DNA of 49,108 bases from Pseudomonas lactucae (GTDB taxonomy: Bacteria; Pseudomonadota; Gammaproteobacteria; Pseudomonadales; Pseudomonadaceae). Below are positions 29,292 to 40,225 of the stretch, piece by piece; within the stretch, counting starts at the first letter, position 1, and each line of letters begins with the position of its first letter. Location of the stretch: contig NZ_JAFHKI010000005.1 in the NCBI RefSeq assembly GCF_016937615.1, positions 1 through 49,108 on the forward strand, read 5' to 3'. A program made the translations under genes and the position numbers. The notes beneath the pieces were generated by a model that had not been told where the DNA came from, searched no databases, and was given only the letters and a program-made list of their open reading frames with translations.

Positions 29292-30638
29292 TTAGCTACC
29301 GGCGACGGTCATTCGCTCGATCAACACCGAACCGGTGCGGATATTGCTGCGCAGTTCCAGATCATTACCCACGGCAACGATCTGCTTGAACATATCGCGC
29401 ATGTTGCCGGCGATGGTCACTTCCTGGACGGCGAACTGAATCTCGCCGTTTTCCACCCAAAAACCTGCCGCGCCTCGGGAATAGTCACCGGTGACCATGT
29501 TCAGGCCATGGCCCATCAATTCGGTCACCAGCAGACCGCGCCCCATGCGCCGCAATAATGCTGCCTGGTCCTCACCCCCGTGGGTCACAAACAGGTTATG
29601 CACGCCGCCCGAGTTGGCTGTGCTGGGCAGTCCGAGTTTACGGCCAGCGTAGGTGCCCAGTACGTAGGAGACCAGCTCACCGTTCTCGACGAATGGTTTG
29701 GCATAGGTTGCCAAGCCGTCACCGTCGAACGCCGAACTGCCCATGGCACGCATCAAGTGTGGACGCTCATCGATGGTCAGCCATTCAGGAAACAGCTTCT
29801 GGCCGATAGCCCCCTCAAGGAACGATGACTTGCGATACAGGTTGCCGCCGGAAATCGCGCCCAGGAAACTGCCGAACAAGCCTCCGGCCAGTTCAGCCGA
29901 AAACAGCACAGGTACTTCACAGGTCGGCACCGGGCGCGCACCCAGACGGCTCGCGGCGCGTTGTGCGGCGCGTTGGCCAATGCTCACCGGGTCTGCCAGC
30001 AACTCACCCTGACGATTCACGTCGTACCAGTAATCGCGCTGCATCTGGCCATTGGCCTCAGCAATCATCACGCAGCTCAAACTATGGCGAGTGGACGCAT
30101 AACCGCCAATAAAACCATGGCTGTTTCCGTACACGCGACAGCCCTGATGCGTACTCAGTGTGGTGCCATCGGCATTCTTGATGCGGCTGTCGGCATCGAA
30201 TGCCGCCGCCTCACAGGTCAGGGCCTGTTCGATAGCTTGCTCCGGCGTGATGTCCCAGGCATGAAACAGATCAAAATCCTTCAAGTCCTTGGCCATCAAT
30301 GCCTTGTCAGCCAGGCCCGAGCTTTCATCCTCGGAGGTGTGCTTGGCGATTGCCAATGCAGCGGCCACAGTTTCACGAATCGCTTCCGGACCGCTGGCCG
30401 AGGTACTGGCCGAGCCTTTGCGCTGACCCACGTACAAGGTGATGCCAAATCCCTGGTCACGGTTGAACTCAACGGTTTCCACTTCGCGCTGGCGCACCGA
30501 TGTCGACAGGCCCTGCTCCAGCGACACCGCAACTTCACAGGCACTGGCCCCCTGGCGCTTGGCCTCGGCCAGGATCTGCTCGACTTGTTCCTGCAGGGCC
30601 GGTAACGCTTGCGGACCGACGCTTTGGGCTGCACTCAT
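29292..30638 (-). CDS. pmbA: Metalloprotease subunit PmbA (TldE)
   Basis: A 448-residue partner of TldD. Together they form the TldD/E complex, whose subunit TldD holds the zinc site; the complex degrades unstructured peptides and matures microcin B17 in E. coli. No HExxH motif is seen in this protein, as expected for the non-catalytic subunit. GNLYRKSSFLEGAIGQKLFP and the C-terminal GAAGFWVENGEIQFAVQEVT are typical segments. The start at 30638 (MSAAQSVGPQ) follows GGAGAAAACC. tldD lies 0.7 kb away on the same strand, with darP between. Confidence 0.93.
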   Translation of the reverse strand: MSAAQSVGPQALPALQEQVEQILAEAKRQGASACEVAVSLEQGLSTSVRQREVETVEFNRDQGFGITLYVGQRKGSASTSASGPEAIRETVAAALAIAKHTSEDESSGLADKALMAKDLKDFDLFHAWDITPEQAIEQALTCEAAAFDADSRIKNADGTTLSTHQGCRVYGNSHGFIGGYASTRHSLSCVMIAEANGQMQRDYWYDVNRQGELLADPVSIGQRAAQRAASRLGARPVPTCEVPVLFSAELAGGLFGSFLGAISGGNLYRKSSFLEGAIGQKLFPEWLTIDERPHLMRAMGSSAFDGDGLATYAKPFVENGELVSYVLGTYAGRKLGLPSTANSGGVHNLFVTHGGEDQAALLRRMGRGLLVTELMGHGLNMVTGDYSRGAAGFWVENGEIQFAVQEVTIAGNMRDMFKQIVAVGNDLELRSNIRTGSVLIERMTVAGS

Positions 30639-30746
30639 GGTTTTCTCCACTCAAATTCTGCTTTCGGTTAAGGCCATCGAGCGACCGGGCCGGACAAGCG
30701 GCCCCCGACTGGTTATCATGGCGGCGTTTCTTTGCGGACTGCCACC

Positions 30747-31268
30747 ATGGTTGATTCTTACGACGACTCCCTCGATGGGGAGAAAAGCAAAACCCAGGTC
30801 AAACGCGAGCTGCATGCTCTGGTTGACCTCGGCGAGCGTCTTACAACGCTCAAGAAAGACTTGATTGCAAAATTGCCACTGACCGACGAAATGCGCCGGG
30901 CGCTTGCGGATGCACCGAAGCACACCGCGAATATCGCGCGCAAACGGCACATCATGTTTATCGGCAAGCTGATGCGCGATCAGGACATTGACGCCATTCT
31001 GACCCTGCTCGACCAAACCGATGCCTCCACTCGCCAGTACAACGAACGCTTCCACAACCTGGAGCGTTGGCGTGACCGCCTGATCGAGGGCGATGACGCG
31101 GTGCTGGAGAAATTCGTCTTGGACTACCCGGACGCGGACCGCCAGCAATTGCGCTCCCTGATCCGTCAAGCCCAGCACGAGCAGGCGCATAACAAGGCGC
31201 CGGCCACCAGCCGTAAAATCTTCAAGTACATCCGTGAGCTGGACGAGACTCAACGCGGCCTGCGTTGA
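30747..31268 (+). CDS. darP: Ribosome assembly factor DarP (YjgA)
   Basis: A 173-residue, highly charged protein starting [20 protein letters not shown]. It is the DUF615/YjgA family; in E. coli it binds late 50S precursors and promotes ribosome assembly. [20 protein letters not shown] and [18 protein letters not shown] are typical of the all-helical fold, with many Lys and Arg for rRNA contact. It is divergent from pmbA and convergent with tldD; its position between them is conserved in Pseudomonas. Confidence 0.93.
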   Translation: MVDSYDDSLDGEKSKTQVKRELHALVDLGERLTTLKKDLIAKLPLTDEMRRALADAPKHTANIARKRHIMFIGKLMRDQDIDAILTLLDQTDASTRQYNERFHNLERWRDRLIEGDDAVLEKFVLDYPDADRQQLRSLIRQAQHEQAHNKAPATSRKIFKYIRELDETQRGLR

Positions 31269-31279
31269 TGCCCTTCCCC

Positions 31280-31300
31280 GGGTGGCGATCCTTGCCACCC
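31280..31300. terminator. Hairpin between darP and tldD
   Basis: GGGTGGC and GCCACCC form a perfect seven-base stem around GATCCTT in the gap between these convergent genes. There is no T run, so it may act as an mRNA 3' end stabiliser or weak terminator for both. Confidence 0.45.
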
Positions 31301-31313
31301 GAAGCTCCACCCC

Positions 31314-32756
31314 TTACGACCCCGTGCCACCCACGGTGATCGCATCAATCTTCAGCGTTGGCTGGCCGACACCCACCGGCACCGACTGCCCATCCTTCCC
31401 GCAAGTGCCCACACCACTGTCCAGCGACAGGTCATTACCGACCATCGACACCTTGCTCATGGCTTCCGGGCCGTTGCCAATCAACGTCGCCCCTTTGACC
31501 GGCGCGGTAATCTTGCCGTCTTCGATCAGGTACGCCTCGCTGGTGGAGAACACGAACTTGCCGCTGGTGATATCCACCTGGCCACCGCCGAGGTTGGCGC
31601 AGTAGATCCCGCGCTTCACCGAGGCGATGATTTCCGCCGGGTCGCTTTCGCCGCCGAGCATGTAGGTATTGGTCATGCGCGGCATCGGCAAGTGCGCATA
31701 GGACTCGCGACGGCCATTGCCGGTGCGCGCCACGCCCATCAAGCGGGCGTTGAGCTTGTCTTGCATGTAGCCCTTGAGCACACCGTTTTCGATCAACGTG
31801 GTGCACTCGGTCGGCGTGCCTTCGTCATCGACGCTTAACGAGCCGCGACGCCCGGCCAGCGTGCCATCATCGACGATGGTGCACAGCTTGGAAGCAACCA
31901 TCTCACCCATACGCCCGCTGTAGGCGGAGCTGCCCTTGCGGTTGAAGTCGCCTTCCAAGCCATGGCCCACCGCTTCGTGCAGCAACACACCGGACCAGCC
32001 CGACCCCAACACCACCGGCAAGGTACCCGCCGGCGCCGGAATGGCCTCCAGGTTCACCAGCGCCTGGCGCAGCGCCTCACGGGCATAGCCCATGGCACGG
32101 TCCTCGGCGAGGAAATAACGGTAGTCGGTACGCCCGCCGCCGCCATGGCCGCCACGCTCGCGGCGGCCGTTCTGCTCGACGATCACACTGACATTGAAGC
32201 GCACCAACGGCCGCACATCCGCAGCCAACCCACCATCAGTGGACGCCACCAGGATGCGCTCCCACACCCCCGCCATGCTCACGGTGACCTGCTGGATACG
32301 CGGGTCGAGGGCGCGGGTGGCCGCATCGACGCGCTTGAGCAGCTCAACCTTTTCCGCACGACTGATCACTTCCAGGGGGTTATCCGGTGCGTACAACTGG
32401 GCCACGTCCTGGGTACTGAACGCCTGCACCGTGCCATTTTGGCCGGCACGGGAGATCGACCGCGCCGCGCGGGCGGCCAATCCCAAGGCTTCCAGGGTGA
32501 TAGCGTTGCTGTAGGCAAAACCGGTTTTTTCCCCGGATTGCGCACGCACGCCGACGCCCTGGTCAAGATTGAAACTGCCTTCCTTGACGATGCCATCTTC
32601 CAGCGCCCAGGACTCGGATATCTGCCCTTGGAAATACAGGTCGGCGGCGTCGATGCCTGGCCCGGCGATATCGCCCAGCACGGTTTGCAAGCTTTCGATG
32701 GTCACGCCACCGGGTGCCAGGAGATGTTCACTGACTGAGGACAACAACTCGCTCAT
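31314..32756 (-). CDS. tldD: Metalloprotease subunit TldD
   Basis: A 480-residue zinc metalloprotease, the catalytic half of the TldD/E peptidase. The zinc motif HExxH is visible as [13 protein letters not shown], and a downstream C-x-N segment ([19 protein letters not shown]) belongs to the conserved active-site region. The start at 32756 ([10 protein letters not shown]) is supported by alignment to family length; upstream readings to 32981 run into the nitrilase gene. It is the last gene of the long unit from mreB, and follows the nitrilase gene by 16 bases. Confidence 0.95.
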   Translation of the reverse strand: MSELLSSVSEHLLAPGGVTIESLQTVLGDIAGPGIDAADLYFQGQISESWALEDGIVKEGSFNLDQGVGVRAQSGEKTGFAYSNAITLEALGLAARAARSISRAGQNGTVQAFSTQDVAQLYAPDNPLEVISRAEKVELLKRVDAATRALDPRIQQVTVSMAGVWERILVASTDGGLAADVRPLVRFNVSVIVEQNGRRERGGHGGGGRTDYRYFLAEDRAMGYAREALRQALVNLEAIPAPAGTLPVVLGSGWSGVLLHEAVGHGLEGDFNRKGSSAYSGRMGEMVASKLCTIVDDGTLAGRRGSLSVDDEGTPTECTTLIENGVLKGYMQDKLNARLMGVARTGNGRRESYAHLPMPRMTNTYMLGGESDPAEIIASVKRGIYCANLGGGQVDITSGKFVFSTSEAYLIEDGKITAPVKGATLIGNGPEAMSKVSMVGNDLSLDSGVGTCGKDGQSVPVGVGQPTLKIDAITVGGTGS

Positions 32757-32772
32757 AGGTTTGGCCTTAAAT

Positions 32773-33621
32773 TCATCGTTCCGAAGCAGGCCGCTGTGCG
32801 CCCTGCGAGAAAAAGCGCCGATGGTTGACCACCGGCATGCGCGCCCGTATCGACGCCTGTTCAGTACTATCGCGGTCGGCCAGCAACACCGCCTCGCCTT
32901 GATCCCGTTGGGCCAGCACACGTCCCCACGGGTCGATAATTGCCGCGTGCCCATGGGTTTCCCGTGGCCCCGGATGCACACCGCCTTGGGCCGCCGCCAG
33001 CAGATAGCACTGGGTTTCGATGGCCCGCGCGCGAATCAGTACATCCCAATGTGCGGCCCCGGTCACGGCGGTAAACGCTGAAGGTGCGCTAATCAGTTCA
33101 GCGCCTGCCGCACGCAACTCGCTGTACAACTCGGGGAAGCGCAGGTCATAACACACCGTCAGGCCCAAACGGCCGACCGGCGTATCGGCCACCACCACAT
33201 TGCTTCCGAAAGCATAGTCATCAGACTCGCGATAGCGACCTCGAGCGTCCGCCACATCCACATCGAACAAATGCAGTTTGTCGTAACGGGCGACGATTTC
33301 ACCGCGATCATCAATCAGCAGCGAGCAGGCATTGGCCTTGGCGTTCGGTTGATCCCTGGGCGGCAACGGCAAAGTGCCAGCCACTATCCATAAGGTGAGG
33401 TCGCGGGCGGTCTGTTTCAACCACGGCAGAATCGGACCTTCGCCCAGCGCTTCGGCACGGCCGATATCCGCGATGTCGCGGCGGCCCATGGCGGCGAAGT
33501 TTTCCGGCAGCACCGCAAGCTTCGCACCGCCCGCCGCCGCTTGTTCCAGCAAGCGCCGGGCCTGGGCCAGGTTGGCCAGCACATCGCTCTGGCTGACCAT
33601 TTGAATTACCGCAAAGGACAT
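32773..33621 (-). CDS. Nitrilase-superfamily amidase (Nit1-like)
   Basis: A 282-residue carbon-nitrogen hydrolase. The catalytic triad is visible: Glu40 (LPENF), Lys115 (YDKLHLFD) and Cys157 ([11 protein letters not shown]). The fold and the [15 protein letters not shown] segment are closest to Nit1-type amidases, which hydrolyse deaminated glutathione in a repair reaction; that substrate is inferred. The start at 33621 ([10 protein letters not shown]) is preferred to 33645. It lies between yhdP and tldD, an arrangement conserved in Pseudomonas. Confidence 0.9.
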   Translation of the reverse strand: MSFAVIQMVSQSDVLANLAQARRLLEQAAAGGAKLAVLPENFAAMGRRDIADIGRAEALGEGPILPWLKQTARDLTLWIVAGTLPLPPRDQPNAKANACSLLIDDRGEIVARYDKLHLFDVDVADARGRYRESDDYAFGSNVVVADTPVGRLGLTVCYDLRFPELYSELRAAGAELISAPSAFTAVTGAAHWDVLIRARAIETQCYLLAAAQGGVHPGPRETHGHAAIIDPWGRVLAQRDQGEAVLLADRDSTEQASIRARMPVVNHRRFFSQGAQRPASER

Positions 33622-33669
33622 GGGCCGACACTCCGTAATGGGCATGCGGCCATGCTACTCCACAGGCTC

Positions 33670-36600
33670 TCAGTTTGGTTTTTCAAATGGCTTGTCGAAG
33701 GTGATTTTCGGGTCCTTCCACGGCCCCTCCACTTTGTATTGCACGCTGGCAAAGCGCGACACCCGATCACCGATCAGCTTGTCGATCAGGAACAACGCGC
33801 CGCCAATGGCCGGCGCGCCGACGATCAACGCCGCGATTGGCAGGTTGTTGGTCACCGGCAACGTCACCAGCAGCTTGGCATCGACGCGGTCAGCCACCAG
33901 ATCCAGGGTGCCGTTGAGTTCCAGATTGCTCGACGGACCGGTCAGCGTGATCGGCTCACGGGTCACGAACACGCCATTGCTCGCGGCCAACAAGCCTTTG
34001 ACCCGGTCATAGCTCAAGCCTTTGCCAAGCAAGTCCGAAAAGTCCAGGCGCAGTCTGCGCCCGATGGAGTTGAAGTTGAGCAGGCCGAATACCCGCAACG
34101 CCTGCGCGCCGCCTTCCACTTCAACGAACTGGCCCTTGCGAAAGGTTGCATCCAGGCTGCCGGAGAAGCGCTTTGGCCCAACCCAGGCCGGCGAACCTGG
34201 CCAACGCCCATCCACATCCAGGTGGAAATCCTCACTGGTCACCGTGGGCGCAAAGCCCCAGCCCTTGAGTACATCGCCAATATTCTTGCCGTCCAGACGC
34301 CCCTTGTACCAACTGCTGCTGTCGCCCGGCGAACCTTCCCACCCCCCTGCTCCTTTGAGCAACATGCCCTTGAGGCCCAGGTCCAGATCATTGAAGGCCA
34401 GTCCCTTGGCGGTTGGACGAATCTTCAATGACCACGCCCCCACCAGGTCCGGCCCCTGGAACAGCTGATCGATGGCGATATCCAGCGCCGGAATATCCTT
34501 GGGGTCTATGCTGGCCAGCGGGTCCGGTGCATTTTCATCAGCCTGTATCGTCGGGTCCACGGCCGGCAGTTTCACGTACTGCAGGTTGACCGCAATCGGC
34601 GCGCCCTTGGCGTCCGGCAGGCTGACGCTGCCCTTGGCCTGCCGGCTGTCGAGCTGCAAGCCCCAGGCGACGGATTTGCGGTTCAACTGCAGGTTGACCT
34701 GATCGAACTGAGTACCCAGACCAGTGAGTTTGCCGATCTTGAAGTCGGCACCACTGAGCAATTGCTTGGCGCTGCCACCGGGGTCATTACCGGCGTATTG
34801 GTTGACCAGCTTGCGCCACGGATCGATATCCAGCTCCGAAAGCACACCGCGGATACGCAAGCCCTTTGCGCCCGGTAGCACCGCGTCGCCGTCACCGAGG
34901 AACAACTCGCCACGGCCCTCATTGAATGAGTTCGCGGGCGCAGCAAAGGTGAAGTTCGCCAGCTCACCGTAATCGAACCAATACCGGCGCTCGGCGCCCT
35001 GCAAGGTCATACGGAACGCACTGTCACGCCCCTGGCTGGCCGGCATGCCGAACGGTGCCGGCAAATCCACCGCAACGCCCTTGAGGTTGGAGCTGACCAT
35101 CAGTTGGCTGTCGGCACCGTCCAGGTCGAGCTGTAACTGATAGGGAATATCGCCGGACACCGGCAGGGGCTGAGTGATCTTCAGCCAGTCGGTGAGCCGC
35201 TTGACCGTCACCTGCCCCTTCACCGCAACCCGCGTGCTGAGATCGCCCGGCTTGCCATTGGCGAAGATCTGCGCAGTGATCGGCCGGTCGAACGCTTGGG
35301 CCGTGATTTTCTCGCCACTCAAGCCCTTGGTGCTGTCGAAGCGAAAATCGCCCTTGAGCTGCGTCACGTCCAGGGTCGGGTCGGCCAGTTGCAAGCGCGC
35401 CTTGTCGGTCTGGAAGTCCACCACGATCTTGGGCTCGGTGCCTTTGACCAGGGGAATATCCAGGTCCAGCTTGCCTTGCAGATCGCCTTCGCCCTTCCAG
35501 CCGGCGAAGGTCGAAGCGGTGCCGATCGGCGCCTCCTGCAGGATTTTCAGGCCATCGCCCAGGCCACCGGCAAAGGCGCCGGTCAGCAGCAAATGACTGT
35601 CCTTGCCGGGCAGCGCATGGGGAATATTGACGTAGATGTCGTTGACTTGTGTGTCGAGCAGTTGGCCTTTGCTCGCCAGGATGCGCACACCGCTCTCCTC
35701 GACAAACACTTCGCCATCGACCTTGCTCACATGAGGCCAGCCCGGCTGGAACGCCAGCTCGGCGTCATGCACCTTGAAGAACAGGCTGATATTGCGCGAG
35801 GCTGGCAACGCACCGTGGCTCAGCGAACCTTGGTACTGGAAGAAACCCTGATCCACCGCGCCCTTGAGAACCGCCGTGCGCAGCCACTCATCCAGCGCCG
35901 GGCTCAGCACGGCGGGCAGGTATTTGGGGGTAAAGCGCCCATCGCCATCGACCATGCCGACCCGCAGGTCCATGTAGTCTTCCTGGTTGCTGTCGAAATT
36001 CAGGCGAATGAGGAAGTCGGCGGCGATCTTGCCCTCTTCCCCCAGCACCTTGATATACGGCGCGATCAGGGTGAAGCCTTGTGCATCGAGCTTCCAGGTC
36101 AGCCGTGCGTTGGCCTGGAGGTATTGCCAGGGCTTGGCGAAGATCGGGTCGAGGTGCAGGGAGAAGTCCTTGCTGTCCATGCGCAATTCGCCATGGCCCA
36201 GATCACCGCTGATGCTCCCGGACACGTTGCGCGCGGCAGGCGCGCCAAAGTAGGCATCAAAGCCCACCCGCTCCAGGTTGGCGGCAAAACTGACTTTTTG
36301 ATCGGTAGTGTCCTGGGGCCGGAAGTCCACCAGCACATTACGCAGCACGCCCGTGGCCTTGAGGTGTTCAACGGTTTTGGCGACGCCTTCAGGCAACGGC
36401 GCCAGGGCGTTGAGCAGCGGCGTGATCGGCGTCAGGTCGAGGCGGTCGGCCTGCAGTTTCCATACCTCCTGGTCCTTGTCGGTCGCCAGGCTTTGCTGCA
36501 ATTGCAGGCGCGATTCCCAGCGGGTGTCGCCCAGGTTCATCGCCAACGAATCAAACAGCACCTTCAGGCCATTATCACTGCGTTGCAGGTAGGCGGTAAG

Positions 36601-37485
36601 GGCGAGGTTTTCGATGTGCACCGGTTTACGCTCGGCGTAACTGCCCTTGACCTGCGGCGAGTTGAGGCGCACCACCGCACTTTGCACCGTGCCATTGCCC
36701 CAATTCAGCCAGAACTCCCCACCGGCCTTGAACTGCGTGAGTTTCCACTGCTGGGTCAGTTTGGCTGGAATCCACTTGGCCCAGTCGCTCTGCGGCAGGC
36801 TGAGGTAGGCCTGGACTTGCGCGTCTTTCCATTGGCTGGCACGGATGCGGCTGCGCAGGCTCACCGCCAGGGGCTGGCCGTCGGGAAGGGTCAGGCGCGC
36901 GTCGAGGCGTTGGCGGGAGACGCCGGTATGCAGACTGAGGCCTACATAGGTCAGGGTCAGCGGAGCCTGGTCAAGCGGTTGCAGGGTGACCTGGCTGTCG
37001 AGCAGCGACACACGCTTGACCATCTGCATGCGCGTGAGCAGTTGCTCCGGGTCCAGCGGCTGGTCGTCCTGCATCGGCAGGCCTTGCAGTGCCCAATGGC
37101 CGTCGTTGTCTTCCTTGGCGCTCAGTTGCAGCCCACTGAGTTGCAGGTGAGCCAGGCGCACTTCGCGCGCCATCAGGCTGGCCCAGATATCCGGCACCAC
37201 TTCCACCTGATCCAGGCGCAAGGCATTGTTGCCCTCGCCCACCATCACATCACGGGCCAGCAGCACCGGCGCGAAACCGCTCCAGCGCCCCTCAAGACTG
37301 CCAATGTGCATCGGCATGCCGACCGCGCCCTGGGCCCTGGCTTCGACTTGAGCACGGTATTCGGCAACGAGCGGTGTCAACTCACGTCCCAGGCTCACGT
37401 ACACCGCCGCCAATACCAGCAGCAACGCGCACAAGCCCAGGCCCCAACGGGTCAAAGCGGCAAAAAAGCGTGTCAGACGCTCCAT
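33670..37485 (-). CDS. yhdP: AsmA-like envelope protein YhdP
   Basis: A 1271-residue protein with one N-terminal transmembrane helix (about residues 13-30) and a very long periplasmic region rich in beta strands, ending in a C-terminal AsmA-like domain. In E. coli, YhdP, TamB and YdbH form redundant bridges that carry phospholipids from the inner to the outer membrane. Length is normal (E. coli about 1266). The gene is unbroken in one frame for 3.8 kb. It follows rng by 76 bases, within the mre-to-tldD unit, as in P. aeruginosa. Confidence 0.94.
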   Translation of the reverse strand: MERLTRFFAALTRWGLGLCALLLVLAAVYVSLGRELTPLVAEYRAQVEARAQGAVGMPMHIGSLEGRWSGFAPVLLARDVMVGEGNNALRLDQVEVVPDIWASLMAREVRLAHLQLSGLQLSAKEDNDGHWALQGLPMQDDQPLDPEQLLTRMQMVKRVSLLDSQVTLQPLDQAPLTLTYVGLSLHTGVSRQRLDARLTLPDGQPLAVSLRSRIRASQWKDAQVQAYLSLPQSDWAKWIPAKLTQQWKLTQFKAGGEFWLNWGNGTVQSAVVRLNSPQVKGSYAERKPVHIENLALTAYLQRSDNGLKVLFDSLAMNLGDTRWESRLQLQQSLATDKDQEVWKLQADRLDLTPITPLLNALAPLPEGVAKTVEHLKATGVLRNVLVDFRPQDTTDQKVSFAANLERVGFDAYFGAPAARNVSGSISGDLGHGELRMDSKDFSLHLDPIFAKPWQYLQANARLTWKLDAQGFTLIAPYIKVLGEEGKIAADFLIRLNFDSNQEDYMDLRVGMVDGDGRFTPKYLPAVLSPALDEWLRTAVLKGAVDQGFFQYQGSLSHGALPASRNISLFFKVHDAELAFQPGWPHVSKVDGEVFVEESGVRILASKGQLLDTQVNDIYVNIPHALPGKDSHLLLTGAFAGGLGDGLKILQEAPIGTASTFAGWKGEGDLQGKLDLDIPLVKGTEPKIVVDFQTDKARLQLADPTLDVTQLKGDFRFDSTKGLSGEKITAQAFDRPITAQIFANGKPGDLSTRVAVKGQVTVKRLTDWLKITQPLPVSGDIPYQLQLDLDGADSQLMVSSNLKGVAVDLPAPFGMPASQGRDSAFRMTLQGAERRYWFDYGELANFTFAAPANSFNEGRGELFLGDGDAVLPGAKGLRIRGVLSELDIDPWRKLVNQYAGNDPGGSAKQLLSGADFKIGKLTGLGTQFDQVNLQLNRKSVAWGLQLDSRQAKGSVSLPDAKGAPIAVNLQYVKLPAVDPTIQADENAPDPLASIDPKDIPALDIAIDQLFQGPDLVGAWSLKIRPTAKGLAFNDLDLGLKGMLLKGAGGWEGSPGDSSSWYKGRLDGKNIGDVLKGWGFAPTVTSEDFHLDVDGRWPGSPAWVGPKRFSGSLDATFRKGQFVEVEGGAQALRVFGLLNFNSIGRRLRLDFSDLLGKGLSYDRVKGLLAASNGVFVTREPITLTGPSSNLELNGTLDLVADRVDAKLLVTLPVTNNLPIAALIVGAPAIGGALFLIDKLIGDRVSRFASVQYKVEGPWKDPKITFDKPFEKPN

Positions 37486-37561
37486 GTCAGGCGACCCTCA
37501 AGGCAGTAGGCAGGCGACAGAACAAGGTCTGCCGGCATCAAAAAAGGCAAGCGAATGCGGA

Positions 37562-39019
37562 TCAGAGCAGCACCACGTCGTATTGTTCCTGGGAATACAT
37601 GGTTTCTACCTGAAAGCGAATGGTGCGCCCGATAAATCCCTCCAGCTCGGCAACATTACCGGACTCTTCATCCAGCAGGCGGTCGACCACTTTCTGGTTG
37701 GCAAGCACTCTATAACCTTCGGCCTGGTAGGCACGTGCCTCTCGTAGGATTTCCCGGAAAATCTCGTAGCAAACCGTTTCCGGCGTCTTCAACTTACCGC
37801 GCCCCTGGCAACTGCTGCACGGCTCGCACAACACCTGTTCAAGGCTCTCGCGTGTGCGTTTGCGGGTCATCTGCACCAATCCCAGCTCGGTAATGCCGAT
37901 GATGTTGGTCTTGGCGTGATCGCGTTCCAGTTGCTTCTCGAGCGTGCGCAGCACCTGGCGCTGGTGCTCTTCGTCTTCCATGTCGATGAAGTCGATGATG
38001 ATGATCCCGCCCAGGTTACGCAGGCGCAGTTGGCGCGCAATCGCGGTAGCCGCTTCGAGGTTGGTCTTGAAGATGGTCTCTTCGAGGTTGCGATGGCCTA
38101 CAAACGCGCCGGTGTTGACATCGATGGTGGTCATGGCTTCCGCCGGGTCCACCACCAGATAGCCACCGGACTTGAGCGGCACCTTGCGCTCCAGGGCCTT
38201 CTGGATTTCGTCTTCGACGCCGTACAGGTCGAAGATCGGCCGCTCGCCAGGGTAGTGTTCCAGGCGGTCGGCAATTTCCGGCATCAGCTCGGCAACAAAT
38301 TGCGTGGTGCGCTGGAAGGTTTCCCGCGAGTCGATGCGAATTTTCTCGATTTTGGGGCTGACCAGATCACGCAATGTGCGCAGGGCCAGGCCCAGGTCTT
38401 CATAGATGACACTTGGCGCACCAATGGTCTTGATCTGGGCGCCGATCTGGTCCCACAGACGCCGCAGATAGCGGATGTCCATCAGGATCTCATCGGCACC
38501 GGCACCTTCAGCGGCGGTGCGCAGGATAAAACCGCCCGCCTCCTTGATACCTTCGGCGGCCACGCAATCGCTGACCACCTTTTTCAGGCGCTCACGCTCG
38601 CCTTCATCTTCGATTTTCAGGGAAATGCCGACATGTGCCGTACGCGGCATGTACACCAGGTAGCGCGAAGGGATCGACAGTTGCGTGGTCAGGCGTGCGC
38701 CCTTGGAACCGATGGGGTCCTTGGTGACTTGCACCACCAGGCTCTGCCCCTCGTGCACCAGGGCACTGATGCTTTCCACCGCAGGGCCCTCACGCAGGGA
38801 AATTTCCGAAGCATGGATGAAGGCGGCGCGGTCCAGGCCGATGTCGACGAAGGCCGCCTGCATCCCCGGTAACACGCGCACCACCTTGCCTTTGTAGATA
38901 TTGCCAACGATCCCGCGCTTCTGGGTGCGCTCGACATGCACTTCTTGCAGAACACCGTTCTCTACCACCGCCACGCGCGATTCCATCGGCGTGATATTGA
39001 TCAGAATCTCTTCACTCAT
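37562..39019 (-). CDS. rng: Ribonuclease G
   Basis: A 485-residue endoribonuclease of the RNase E/G family that trims the 5' end of 16S rRNA and decays some mRNAs. An S1 RNA-binding domain occupies about residues 38-125 (GNIYKGKVVRVLPGMQAAFV). The magnesium-binding aspartates are in TTIDVNTG and IIIIDFIDM, and the zinc-link cysteines are in LCEPCSSCQGRGK. It lacks the long C-terminal scaffold of RNase E. The start at 39019 (MSEEILINIT) is standard. maf lies just upstream. Confidence 0.95.
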   Translation of the reverse strand: MSEEILINITPMESRVAVVENGVLQEVHVERTQKRGIVGNIYKGKVVRVLPGMQAAFVDIGLDRAAFIHASEISLREGPAVESISALVHEGQSLVVQVTKDPIGSKGARLTTQLSIPSRYLVYMPRTAHVGISLKIEDEGERERLKKVVSDCVAAEGIKEAGGFILRTAAEGAGADEILMDIRYLRRLWDQIGAQIKTIGAPSVIYEDLGLALRTLRDLVSPKIEKIRIDSRETFQRTTQFVAELMPEIADRLEHYPGERPIFDLYGVEDEIQKALERKVPLKSGGYLVVDPAEAMTTIDVNTGAFVGHRNLEETIFKTNLEAATAIARQLRLRNLGGIIIIDFIDMEDEEHQRQVLRTLEKQLERDHAKTNIIGITELGLVQMTRKRTRESLEQVLCEPCSSCQGRGKLKTPETVCYEIFREILREARAYQAEGYRVLANQKVVDRLLDEESGNVAELEGFIGRTIRFQVETMYSQEQYDVVLL

Positions 39020-39088
39020 GGCTGGGTCTCGTTCAGGCGTTTTCACAATAGTGACCGGTCGCTTAGGCTGGGCGCTGGAGTAACGCGT

Positions 39089-39685
39089 TCAGCGCGCGGT
39101 AAGGTGTTGCCAACAGGGTATGCCGAATCGGTCGAGCAGTTGTGCGGTTTCGCACACCGGCAGGCCTACCACGGCGGAATAACTGCCATTGAGCCCGGCG
39201 ACAAACACCGACCCAAGCCCCTGGATAGCATAGCCCCCCGCCTTGTCCCGGGGTTCGCCACTGTGCCAGTAGGTGGTTGCCTCTTCGATAGAAATCCCAC
39301 GAAAAAGTACACGACTGCTTACACATACGGTTTCGCAACGTTGACCGTCAGTGACGGCGATAGCGGTGAGGACTTCATGCTCGCGCCCCGCCAAGGCCAT
39401 CAACATCGCCAGCGCATCGGCCTGGTCGACCGGTTTGCCGAGGATCTGGTCGTCGACGATCACGGCGGTGTCCGCACCCATCACGCATGCGCCAGGCGTG
39501 TGCCTAAGCGCAGCAAAACCGGCCGTCGCCTTGCCGCGTGCAAGACGCTCGACGTAGGCCACAGCCGGTTCATCAGTAAGAGGTGTTTCATCGATAGCGG
39601 CGCCGACCACGGTGAAGGGCACACCGATCTGGGTCAGCAGCTCACGACGCCTCGGAGAACCCGAGGCCAGATAAAGCGAATTCAT
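39089..39685 (-). CDS. maf: Maf-family nucleotide pyrophosphatase (dTTP/UTP)
   Basis: A 198-residue Maf protein, of the YhdE type, that hydrolyses dTTP, UTP and some modified nucleotides to monophosphates. [10 protein letters not shown] (residues 7-16) is the phosphate-binding start; [16 protein letters not shown] carries the catalytic aspartate and [13 protein letters not shown] the substrate loop. The start at 39685 ([10 protein letters not shown]) is standard. It lies between mreD and rng, an order conserved from E. coli to Pseudomonas. Confidence 0.93.
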   Translation of the reverse strand: MNSLYLASGSPRRRELLTQIGVPFTVVGAAIDETPLTDEPAVAYVERLARGKATAGFAALRHTPGACVMGADTAVIVDDQILGKPVDQADALAMLMALAGREHEVLTAIAVTDGQRCETVCVSSRVLFRGISIEEATTYWHSGEPRDKAGGYAIQGLGSVFVAGLNGSYSAVVGLPVCETAQLLDRFGIPCWQHLTAR

Positions 39686-39736
39686 TGCAGACTCTCCCTG
39701 TAGAGTTCGATAACCAGGCAGAGCCTCGCAATCCAT

Positions 39737-40225
39737 TCAATTGATTTTATAGCGACGACGCAGCCCACGCAGACCAAAACTGATCCACGGCCACAGCAGC
39801 GCGCTGACCAGTGCCGGCAACACCAGCGCCAGGGTTGGCTGGCGGTTGCCGGTCAAGGCGCTGAGCCATAATTGAACAAGCTGCGCCAGGCCGAAGATCA
39901 CCAGGATCACCAGGCATTGCTGCCACATCGGGAACATCCGCAGACGCTGCTGCAACGACAGCACAAGAAAAGTGATCAGCGTGAGGATCAACGCGTTCTG
40001 GCCAAGCAAAGTGCCATACAGCACATCTTCCGCCAAGCCCAGGAACATGGCCGTGACCATGCCAACTTTGTGCGGCAGGTTCAGTGACCAAAAAGCCAGC
40101 AGCAATGCCAACCAGAGCGGGCGCAGGATTTCCATGAACTGCGGCAGCGGCGAAACGCTGAGCAGCAAGCCGATGGCGAATGTCAGCCAGACGATCCAAC
40201 CATTGCGTGAATGTGTACCGGCCAT
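39737..40225 (-). CDS. mreD: Rod shape-determining protein MreD
   Basis: A 162-residue integral membrane protein of the elongasome, with five to six transmembrane helices and a positively charged C-terminus (RGLRRRYKIN). It links MreC to the cytoplasmic membrane complex. The ATG shares one base with the mreC stop codon (TAATG), so the two are coupled. The LAEDVLYGTLLGQNAL segment is family-conserved. Confidence 0.93.
   Translation of the reverse strand: MAGTHSRNGWIVWLTFAIGLLLSVSPLPQFMEILRPLWLALLLAFWSLNLPHKVGMVTAMFLGLAEDVLYGTLLGQNALILTLITFLVLSLQQRLRMFPMWQQCLVILVIFGLAQLVQLWLSALTGNRQPTLALVLPALVSALLWPWISFGLRGLRRRYKIN

Noticed and set aside
35296..37509. 737-codon plus-strand frame opposite yhdP
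   Set aside because: Long only because of GC-rich third positions. yhdP is continuous over 1271 residues with a membrane helix and AsmA-like domain, and lies in a conserved operon.
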